Assembly (NCBI RefSeq): GCF_000519205.1
Contig: NZ_JAFB01000013.1
Coordinates: 205,717-269,716, forward strand
DNA length: 64,000 bases
Origin: Amycolatopsis taiwanensis DSM 45107
GTDB lineage: Bacteria > Actinomycetota > Actinomycetes > Mycobacteriales > Pseudonocardiaceae
Direction of reading: 5' to 3'
Shown: positions 34,264 through 41,392 of the stretch, in pieces
How the letters are laid out: the number at the start of each line of letters is the position of its first letter
Numbering within the stretch: position 1 is the stretch's first letter
The notes under the pieces: model-generated
Databases searched by the model: none
What the model was told of the DNA's origin: nothing
Seen by the model: the letters and a program-made list of their open reading frames with translations, nothing else
Program-made: the position numbers and the translations under genes

Positions 34264-36305
34264 TCCTGCTGGACGAGCCCACGGAAAAGGTGTGCGCGGC
34301 GATCTCCTCCGGCACACCGGTCCGGCTCGCGATGGTGGCGCCCGGCGGTTACGGCAAGACCGCCGTGCTCGAACGCCTCGCCGGGGCGAATGCGCGGTTG
34401 GTGGATGACGCCCACCTGCTCGGCGACGCGGAACTCGCCGAATTGGCGCGGTTGCTCGATGACGGGGCCAGCGTGGTGATCGCCGCGCGCCCGTACCCGC
34501 GGCCTGCCGCGCTGAACCAGGTTCTCGCGCGGCTACGGGGACAATTGGTGCTGCGCCCGTTCGACCGGACCAGGACGGCGGATTTCCTGCGCAGGACGGG
34601 CAAAGATCTTTCGCCTGACTCCGTCCAGGCGGAGACCGGCGGGGTGCCGGGCTTCGTGCGCATGCTGGCCGAAGGCGGAGACCTGACCGGGTTCCGCCGT
34701 GAACTGGACCTGTTGCCCGAAGACGTGCTGCGGTTCCTGCTCACGCTCGACCCCCGCGCCGACTTTCCCGTCGAAACCAGGGAAACCGCGCGTGCGGCGG
34801 GTTTCCTCGGTGCGGACGGAACGGTGCTGCCGATCGTCGCGCGGGCGCTGCGGGAGCTGATGCCGGATCGCGCGGTCGGCCCGCGCTGGGCCGAGGCGGC
34901 GGCCAGAGCCGGTGACTTCGACGCGGCGCTCCGGCTGGCCGATCAGATGATCGTTGCCGAGCATGCGCCGGACCGGGCCGAGGGCGCGCGGATCGCGGGT
35001 ACCGCGCTGGCCCACCGGGGTCAGCTCGCCCGCAGCGCGGAACTGTTCCGATGGTCGGACACCGGCCCGTCGGCCTGTTTCGCGGCGATCGGCATGGTCG
35101 GCACCGGCCGGCCCGCCGAGGCCGAGAAGCTGCTCGAACAGTCCACGATGGACGGTCCGCCGACGTTGCTGTCCGGTGCGGTGTCTTCGGCCGCGCAGGG
35201 TGTGCTGGAGTCGCTCGGCGGGCAGCCGGCCGTCGCGCTGTCCACTTTGGTCAGGTCCGCGGAGATGCTGGAGCCGGTGTCGGCGGGCATGCTGTTGCCG
35301 GACAGCCCGGCCGCGCTCGGCGCGCTGGTGGCCCTCAACTGCGGTGAGGCCGCGATCGCCGAACCCTTGCTGGAGCGGGCGATCGAGTCCGGTTCGCTCG
35401 TCGCGCGGCACACCCTGTTGCTGGCGTGGACGGCCATGCTGCGCGGTGACCGGGAGGTGGCCGCCGCACGGCTGCAGTCCGCCGGGGACGGGCTGGCGCA
35501 ACGGGACTGGCTGTTCGCGGTGGGGCTGCGGGTCGGGCTGGCGCGCCGGGCCGCCGATCTGGCCGGGCTGCGCCGGATCTGGGGCCAGGCGCGGGAGGCG
35601 GTCATCCGGCAGCCGGTGGATCTGTTCACGTTCCTGCCCTTCGGCGAGTTCGAGGTCGCGGCGGCGCGGCTGGGGGAACGTGACCGGCTCGCGCCGCATC
35701 TGCGGCAGGCGCGGGAACTGCTGGCCGCGCTGGGCGATCCGCCGCTGTGGGCGACCGCGCTGCACTGGAGCGGGTTGCATGCCGCGATCCTGGCCGAGCA
35801 GCCCGACGAGGCCGCGGAGCACGCGTCGGCGTTGTGTGCCGGCGCGGGTGCCGGCCCGTATTTCGCCGTGATGGCCGAAGCGGCCCGATGCTGGCTGAAG
35901 GTGCTCCGCGGAGACGTCGACCCGATCGCGGTGGAGAGCGCCGCGCGTGGTCTGCACGGCGCCGGCCTGTGCTGGGACGGCGCGCGACTCGCGGGACAGG
36001 CGGCCATCCGCACCGCGGACCGCAAGGCGATGGTGACCCTGCTCGACTGCGCCCGGGTGTTGCAGGGTCGCGAGCCGGACCCGTCTGAAGCCCCCGCCCG
36101 GTTGAGCGAGCGGGAACGCCAGGTCGCCGAACTGGTGCTCGCCGGGCTGACCTACAAGCAGGTCGGCGACCAGCTGTTCATCTCGGCCAAGACCGTCGAG
36201 CACCACATGGCCCGGATGCGCCAGCGTCTGGGCGCGTCGAGCCGTTCGGAGCTACTCAGCGAGTTGCGCGCCGAACTCGCCCCAACCACCAAAGGCATGT
36301 CGTAA
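34260..36305 (+). CDS. Large LuxR-family (STAND-like) transcriptional activator, IniR-like by context
   Basis: A 681-residue regulator. It has N-terminal P-loop GGYGKTAVL and Walker B-like NARLVDDAH, a winged-helix/arm region, a long TPR-like helical region from about 200 to 600, and a C-terminal LuxR helix-turn-helix (LSERERQVAELVLAGLTYKQVGDQLFISAKTVEHH, residues about 618-655). STAND regulators oligomerise on ligand and ATP binding. In mycobacteria IniR, a regulator of this type beside iniB, activates iniBAC, so the same role is proposed here. GTG 34260 overlaps the Hsp70-like stop. Confidence 0.82.
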   Translation: MILLDEPTEKVCAAISSGTPVRLAMVAPGGYGKTAVLERLAGANARLVDDAHLLGDAELAELARLLDDGASVVIAARPYPRPAALNQVLARLRGQLVLRPFDRTRTADFLRRTGKDLSPDSVQAETGGVPGFVRMLAEGGDLTGFRRELDLLPEDVLRFLLTLDPRADFPVETRETARAAGFLGADGTVLPIVARALRELMPDRAVGPRWAEAAARAGDFDAALRLADQMIVAEHAPDRAEGARIAGTALAHRGQLARSAELFRWSDTGPSACFAAIGMVGTGRPAEAEKLLEQSTMDGPPTLLSGAVSSAAQGVLESLGGQPAVALSTLVRSAEMLEPVSAGMLLPDSPAALGALVALNCGEAAIAEPLLERAIESGSLVARHTLLLAWTAMLRGDREVAAARLQSAGDGLAQRDWLFAVGLRVGLARRAADLAGLRRIWGQAREAVIRQPVDLFTFLPFGEFEVAAARLGERDRLAPHLRQARELLAALGDPPLWATALHWSGLHAAILAEQPDEAAEHASALCAGAGAGPYFAVMAEAARCWLKVLRGDVDPIAVESAARGLHGAGLCWDGARLAGQAAIRTADRKAMVTLLDCARVLQGREPDPSEAPARLSERERQVAELVLAGLTYKQVGDQLFISAKTVEHHMARMRQRLGASSRSELLSELRAELAPTTKGMS

Positions 36306-36450
36306 CCGGACAGCTGTTCGTCGTGCTCGGGTGCGCGGCGCCTCGCGGTAAGCGGCGGCCGCCGGCTCGCCCGGTCAGTGCAGTGCGCACGACCCCAAGG
36401 GCCTGCGTCGAAGTCGGTTGGGGTGGTCGGGCTGGATCTTGGCGTTCCTA

Positions 36451-36705
36451 CCCGAACCCGGAACTCGCCCTCCCGAACCCAGAACTCGCCCTCCCGAGCC
36501 CGGAACTCGCCCTCCTGAGCCCGGAACTCGCCCTCCCGAACCCAGAACTCGCCCTCCCCAGCCGGGGACACGCCAGCACCTGGCGTGTCCCCGGTCCAGG
36601 CACGTGAGTTCCCGGCTCGGGCGGGCGTGTCCCCGGCTCAGGCACGTGAGTTCCGGGTCCAGGCACCCGAGTTCCTGGTCCAGGCACCCGAGTTCCGGGT
36701 TGGGA
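36451..36705. repeat. Palindromic array of 21-bp repeats
   Basis: Five contiguous 21-bp units carrying GAACTCGCCCT (36451-36555) are followed by a divergent sixth unit. A perfect 15-bp inverted repeat with a 3-nt loop (36562-36576 and 36580-36594) comes next, then five 21-bp units carrying GAGTTCC or GTGTCCC (36601-36705). The right half is the inverted form of the left half. The period of 7 codons leaves several frames open without indicating a gene. Confidence 0.85.
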
Positions 36706-36727
36706 ACATAGACACCGAAGGCAGGAC

Positions 36728-36862
36728 TACTCCGGCAACGTTGCCAGGCACGCCTCCAGAGCCTGGAACGAGAACACAGCACCGTCGCCACCCGCTACGA
36801 AGCCACCATCCGCCCCGCCGCCCTCAACCATCCGCCCCGCCGCATCAACGAATGGTTCTGAT
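36728..36862 (+). pseudogene. Possible remnant of a gene 3' end
   Basis: One frame gives a natural-looking C-terminal segment (LQSLEREHSTVATRYEATIRP and then NHPPRRINEWF before TGA at 36860). It has no start, and its upstream part is the repeat array. It could be the last 45 residues of a lost gene. Family not recognised. Confidence 0.25.
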
Positions 36863-36905
36863 CCACGTTGATACAGACCCTGGAAGCAGTCCTGGCGGCG
36901 AATGA

Positions 36906-37520
36906 TCACGGCAGGATCTGGACCGCCTGGCCGATCTGCAGGGTGTTGAAGAACTTCAGCGAAGCGGTGCTGGAGAGGTGGATGCAGCCGTGGGACGGCG
37001 TCGACAGGCTTCCGGTGTGGAACGCGTCCCCGGGGTAGAAGAAGACGGAGTTCGGCATGGGCGCGTTGTCGAACTCCCGGCTGAGGTGCATCTTCTCCTT
37101 GGAGAGCACGCGGAACATGCCGGTCGGGGTCGCGTTGCCCTTGCGCCCGCCGAGGGCCGGTACCGGTCCGTAGATCACCTTGCCGTCCTGCACCAGCCAC
37201 GCCTTCTTCGCCGAAAGGCTCACGCAGGCGCCGCTGCTGATCGAGCACGGCACACCCGGAGCGGCGGTGGTGGGCTTCGGCTTCGGCGTCGTCTTCGAGG
37301 TCGAAGAGGAGGACTTCGTGGAGGTGGCCGGCGGTGGCGTGCTGCTCGACGTGCTCGCCGGCGGCGTGGTGGTCGTCGGCGCGGCCGAGCTGGTCTGCTC
37401 GACGCTGCTCGCCGCCGCCGCGGGCTGGATGGCCGCGTTGTCGGTGGCTGGAGACGAGCAAGCGGCCAGCACCACCGCCGTGGCCAGGCCGCCCACTGCC
37501 GCCAGGATCTTCTTCACCAT
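36906..37520 (-). CDS. L,D-transpeptidase (YkuD) lipoprotein
   Basis: A 204-residue protein with signal peptide and lipobox LAAC (Cys21), a Ser/Thr/Pro/Lys-rich linker to residue 90, then a YkuD domain: SAKKAWLVQDGKVIYGPVPA start, GNATPTGMF, and the catalytic TPSHGCIHLS motif with nucleophilic Cys and His. Such enzymes make 3-3 peptidoglycan cross-links or attach proteins outside the membrane. A Cys pair (PCSISSGAC) lies before the domain. The long linker would let the enzyme reach peptidoglycan. It is short, lacking the Ig-like domains of LdtMt2. Confidence 0.9.
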   Translation of the reverse strand: MVKKILAAVGGLATAVVLAACSSPATDNAAIQPAAAASSVEQTSSAAPTTTTPPASTSSSTPPPATSTKSSSSTSKTTPKPKPTTAAPGVPCSISSGACVSLSAKKAWLVQDGKVIYGPVPALGGRKGNATPTGMFRVLSKEKMHLSREFDNAPMPNSVFFYPGDAFHTGSLSTPSHGCIHLSSTASLKFFNTLQIGQAVQILP

Positions 37521-37557
37521 CGAGCCACCATTCCCGTTCGGATCATCACTCTGGTTG

Positions 37558-37702
37558 TCAAAACGCGCGATCGACGAACGCGTCTACGGACCGTGACCTC
37601 GCAAGGCACATCCGGTCGACCTCCGCTCGCGGCCCGCAGCCGCGTTCGCGAGGCCTTCGGCGGGCGCGGTTTCTACTCGCCGAAGCACGAACACGGACTT
37701 TG
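37558..37702. repeat. Dispersed ~147-bp repeat, copy C (inverted)
   Basis: Reverse orientation relative to copies A and B: starts TCAAAACGCGCGATCGACGA and ends GCACGAACACGGACTTTG. The stretch near GGCGGGCGCGGTTTCTACTCG differs slightly from the other two. Confidence 0.85.
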
Positions 37703-37798
37703 GGATCACCGTCGTCGATTAGACGTGGACGATATGCCCGCGTTGACTCCGGCGTGGTCACGTTTTTGTTGCGGAGGGCGATCGCGCAGGATGGGGTC

Positions 37799-39601
37799 AT
37801 GCGATACGTCATCATCGGAGCCGGTGCGATCGGCTCGACCGTGGCCGCGCAGCTGCAGCTGGCCGGAATTCCGGTCGTCCTCCTCGCACGCGGCGAGCAC
37901 GGCGCCGCCATTCGCGAAAACGGCCTGCGCTACCTCCGTCCCAGCGGTACGCGACAGGTCCGGGTGCCGGTCGCCGAGCATCCCGGGGAGGTCACGCTGA
38001 CCGGTGACGACGTGCTTGTTCTGGCCACGAAGAGCCAGCAGACGGAGCAGGCGTTGCAGGAGTGGGCGTGGCGTCCCGCGGGCGAAGGCGTCGCGGCCGA
38101 TCTGCCGGTGCTGAGCCTGCAGAACGGGTTGGAGAACGAGCGTGCCGCGCTGCGCCGGTTCGGCACGGTTTTCGGCGCGTCGGTCTGGCTGCCGTGCACC
38201 TACCTCACACCGGGCGAGGTCAGCGCCGAAGGTGCCGAGAAGCCGGGCATCCTTTGGCTGGGCGGCTATCCCGCGGGTGCGGACGATCCGCGTTTGCACG
38301 CGATCGCGGAGGATCTGGGCACGGCGGATTTCGCCGTTCAGCTCGTGCCGGACCTGATCCGCTGGAAGGCGGGCAAACTGTTGGGCAACGTCGGCAACGC
38401 GGTCGACGCACTCTACGGCGAGCGGGCCGGCTGGGTGATGGACGAACTGCGCGCCGAGGCGCGGCGGGTGTTCGCCGCGGCCGGCATCGCCGTCGCCGAC
38501 CTGGTCCGAGAGTCCGAAGTGGACGTTTCGGTCGCGACGATCGCGGAAATCCCTGGCCGGTCGCGGGGCGGCAGCTCGACGTGGCAGAGCCTGGCGCGCG
38601 GCACCGGTTCGGCCGAAGGCGACTTCCTCAACGGGGAGATCGTGCTGCTGGGCCGGTTGCATGGCGTACCGACGCCGCTGAACGAGGCGCTGCAACGCAG
38701 GATCGCGCTGGCCGCCGAGCACGGAGCCGCGCCCGGTTCCGCGGATCTTGCCGAGCTCCGGACCCCCGGTCGAACCCCGGTGCTCGTCAGCGCCGGCGAA
38801 CTCGCCCGGGAACTCGAGTCGGCCGAGCCGCCGATCTTGCTCGACGTGCGCTGGGTGCTCGGCGATCCACACGGTCACCAGGACTATCTCGACGGGCACA
38901 TTCCCGGCGCGGTGTACGTCGATCTCCACACCGAACTCGCCGCCCCGCCCACTCTGGCCGAGGGACGGCACCCGCTGCCGGAGCCGGCCGACCTGCAGGC
39001 GGCGGCCCGGCGCTGGGGCGTACGGGAAGGGTCCCGGGTCGTGGCCTACGACAGCAACGGAAACCTCGCCGCCGCGCGTGCCTGGTGGTTGCTGCGGTGG
39101 GCCGGGGTCGCCGACGTGCGGCTTCTCGACGGTGGTCTCGACGCGTGGCAGGGACCGCTGGAGACCGGGTTCGGTCGCACTCCGGAGCCCGGAGATGTCG
39201 TGCTGAAGCCGGGAAACCTGCCCGTGCTGACCATCGACGAGGCCGCGGCCCTGCCGTCCGCCGGCGTGCTGCTCGACGCCCGGGCGGGCGAGCGGTACCG
39301 CGGCGAGCAGGAGCCGATCGACCCGCGGGCCGGCCACATTCCCGGCGCGCTCAGCGCCCCGACCGGGGAGAACCTGGGGCCCGACCGGCGGTTCCGCCCG
39401 GCCGCGGAACTGGCCGAGCGCTTTCGCGCCCTGGGCGCCGGGGACGGGCCGGTCGGCGTCTACTGCGGTTCCGGGGTCACTGCCGCCCACCAGATCGCGG
39501 CGCTGGCCATCGCAGGCATCGACGCCGCGCTCTACCCCGGCTCGTGGTCCCAGTGGTCCAACCAGCCCGACCGCCCAGTAGAACGCTCAGTGGAAACCTA
39601 G
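37799..39601 (+). CDS. Fusion of ketopantoate reductase-like and rhodanese domains
   Basis: A 600-residue protein. Residues 1-320 are a PanE/ApbA-type 2-dehydropantoate reductase (Rossmann GAGAIGSTVA at 7-16, K190 in the RWKAGKLLGN motif as catalytic lysine, C-terminal helical domain). Residues about 335-600 are a two-lobed rhodanese of the SseA type (LLDVRWVLGD, HIPGAVYVDL, LLDARAGERYRGE) with active-site C556 in VYCGSGVTA. No stop or frameshift occurs at the junction. It suggests coupling of a ketoacid reductase to sulfur transfer, but the substrate is unknown. ATG 37799 starts the Rossmann strand directly; the long frame upstream overlaps repeat C. Confidence 0.85.
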   Translation: MRYVIIGAGAIGSTVAAQLQLAGIPVVLLARGEHGAAIRENGLRYLRPSGTRQVRVPVAEHPGEVTLTGDDVLVLATKSQQTEQALQEWAWRPAGEGVAADLPVLSLQNGLENERAALRRFGTVFGASVWLPCTYLTPGEVSAEGAEKPGILWLGGYPAGADDPRLHAIAEDLGTADFAVQLVPDLIRWKAGKLLGNVGNAVDALYGERAGWVMDELRAEARRVFAAAGIAVADLVRESEVDVSVATIAEIPGRSRGGSSTWQSLARGTGSAEGDFLNGEIVLLGRLHGVPTPLNEALQRRIALAAEHGAAPGSADLAELRTPGRTPVLVSAGELARELESAEPPILLDVRWVLGDPHGHQDYLDGHIPGAVYVDLHTELAAPPTLAEGRHPLPEPADLQAAARRWGVREGSRVVAYDSNGNLAAARAWWLLRWAGVADVRLLDGGLDAWQGPLETGFGRTPEPGDVVLKPGNLPVLTIDEAAALPSAGVLLDARAGERYRGEQEPIDPRAGHIPGALSAPTGENLGPDRRFRPAAELAERFRALGAGDGPVGVYCGSGVTAAHQIAALAIAGIDAALYPGSWSQWSNQPDRPVERSVET

Positions 39602-39618
39602 CCCGCATGTTCCGTCTG

Positions 39619-39668
39619 GCATGAGTGAGAAGTTTGTGCCGCTTTTCGTCAGTAACGGGTCACTCATG
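39619..39668. repeat. 50-bp palindromic-ended intergenic element, copy 2
   Basis: 45 of 50 bases identical to 5451-5500, with the same 9-bp inverted ends and conserved interior CGTCAGTAACGGG. It starts 18 bp after the fusion-gene stop. Confidence 0.75.
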
Positions 39669-39732
39669 AAAACTGTGGCCTGACAACTGCCGAACCCAGT
39701 GCTGAGGGGTCTCGCTGATTGTCGGACAGGTA

Positions 39733-39767
39733 CCCTCTGCTCGCCAGCTGCGATGGCGAGCAGAGGG
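39733..39767. terminator. Bidirectional terminator
   Basis: CCCTCTGCTCGCCA and TGGCGAGCAGAGGG form a perfect 14-bp stem with a 7-nt loop followed by TTT, between the convergent fusion gene and permease. Confidence 0.8.
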
Positions 39768-39897
39768 TTTGACACTCGCCGCGTGGCGGCTCTCACAACG
39801 GCCGGCGGCCTGTGCCATGTGGGCTACCTCACCATCAGTTCGCTACGAGCGCTAGCCCGATCGGAGATCGCCGTCTTTCGTGTCGTCCCTTGACGAT

Positions 39898-41346
39898 TCA
39901 CCCTTGACCCGGTTCCCCCTCAGGGTCGCTGCCTACAGCACCGTCGACCCACCTCCGGTCGATCGGAGTTGCCGCGGTGACCCTCCGGAGCAGGGCGTAG
40001 ACCAGCGCCGAGGCGACGAGTCCGACGTAGTAGGCGAGATCGGCGCCGTGCAGGGCCGAGGCGACCGGCCCGGTGAAGACGGTGGTGTTCATGAACGGCA
40101 CGGCGGCCGCACAGCCGAGCAGGAAGGCCACCAGCGCGGGCCAGCCGGGCTGTGGCCGGGCGAGGTCTGCCAGCACGTCGAAGCTGCGACGGTGCCTTCG
40201 CCGGTGCCACCAGTCGATCACCACGACCCCGACGAACGGCGGGATCCAGTAGCCGATCAGCAGCAGCACGTCCTGGAACTTCGACGCCAGATCACCGCTG
40301 TGCATCCACAGGATGAGCGCGAACGCGATCACGGTGACGACCACCGCGGACACCGGTCGCCGCACCCGGAACCCGATCGTCTGCAGGGCAAGCGAACCGC
40401 TGTAGTCGTTCATCGCGTTGGACGACACCGCGGTCAGGGTGATCACCAGCAGCGCCACCGCACCCAGCACCCCGCCGCCGAGGAGGGTCCGGATACCCGC
40501 GGTCGTCTGGTCGGTCAGCGCTTGCCCCGCGGCCAACCCGAGCGTTTCGCCCCAGCCGAAGGAAAGCGTCAGGCCCAGCAAGGTGTAGATGAACGCACGC
40601 GGGCGTGAGGTCTTCGACGGAAGGTAGCGGCTGAAGTCGGAGGCGTAGCTGGCCCACGAGATCGCCAGGCTCAACGCGATGGTGCTGAACAGGATGAACG
40701 CTCCGGCCAGCTCGGCACCCGAGACCGTGTCGGCCACCACGATGCTTTGCCCGGAAAGCAGCCGGATGGTCAGCACCACGAAGAAGACCGCGGTCACCAC
40801 GGTCATCACCGCCTGCACTCGGTGGATCACCTCGTAGCCGAGCACACCCACCGCGCATTGCAGCAGCAGCACGATCGCCACGGCCAGCCAGAACGGCAGG
40901 CCGGTCAGTTGCGCCAGCGCGTCGCCGCCGAACAACCCGACCAGCGCGTCCCAGGCGATCGAGTTGACCCACTGCACCACGCCGGGGAGCACAACGGCAC
41001 GGCGGAACGGCAGCCGCGCGAACGGGAGCTGCGCGGTGCCGGTGAGTGGGCCCCAGGTGACCAGGTAGGCGACGGGAATGGAGCCGAGCACGGTGCCGAC
41101 GATGAGGGCGACCAGCCCGGTGCCGAAGCCGAGTCCGAGCCCGGCGGCCAGCGTGCCGGAGAACACCGCGGTCATGGTCAGGTTCGGTGCGAAGAACACG
41201 GTGAGCAGGCGCACGGGGCGGCCGAAGCGGTTGGCCGCCGGGATGGGAGCGATTCCGTGCGATTCGACCGCGAGATCACCGGCGCGGGTCGGCATCCGCC
41301 CGCCGAACGCATCGGCGGTCAACGCAGTCGGCGCGTCGTCGTTCAT
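39898..41346 (-). CDS. NCS1-type nucleobase/allantoin-family permease
   Basis: A 482-residue membrane protein with about 12 helices. The start of helix 1 (LLTVFFAPNLTMTAVFSGTLAAGLG), the unwound-helix region VQWVNSIAWDALVG, and WASYASDFSRYLP are typical of the cytosine/purine/uracil/thiamine/allantoin (NCS1) transporters, which import substrate with Na+ or H+. Its start is 46 bp from the divergent molybdoenzyme gene, so the two probably share a regulatory region. Substrate cannot be read from sequence. Confidence 0.85.
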   Translation of the reverse strand: MNDDAPTALTADAFGGRMPTRAGDLAVESHGIAPIPAANRFGRPVRLLTVFFAPNLTMTAVFSGTLAAGLGLGFGTGLVALIVGTVLGSIPVAYLVTWGPLTGTAQLPFARLPFRRAVVLPGVVQWVNSIAWDALVGLFGGDALAQLTGLPFWLAVAIVLLLQCAVGVLGYEVIHRVQAVMTVVTAVFFVVLTIRLLSGQSIVVADTVSGAELAGAFILFSTIALSLAISWASYASDFSRYLPSKTSRPRAFIYTLLGLTLSFGWGETLGLAAGQALTDQTTAGIRTLLGGGVLGAVALLVITLTAVSSNAMNDYSGSLALQTIGFRVRRPVSAVVVTVIAFALILWMHSGDLASKFQDVLLLIGYWIPPFVGVVVIDWWHRRRHRRSFDVLADLARPQPGWPALVAFLLGCAAAVPFMNTTVFTGPVASALHGADLAYYVGLVASALVYALLRRVTAATPIDRRWVDGAVGSDPEGEPGQG

Positions 41347-41392
41347 GGGAGCACACTTTCACACGGCCAAACCCGCTGGTAGGTGTGGAGAT

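Noticed and set aside
36451..36705. CRISPR array
   Set aside because: Units are contiguous without unique spacers, the two halves are inverted to each other, and no cas gene is nearby.
36375..36791. Open frames with 7-residue periodicity in the repeat array
   Set aside because: Periodicity comes from the 21-bp DNA unit; several frames and both strands are open, and no ribosome site is present.
39699..39893. 64-residue frame between the fusion gene and the permease
   Set aside because: Overlaps a strong terminator hairpin, no ribosome site and unremarkable composition.
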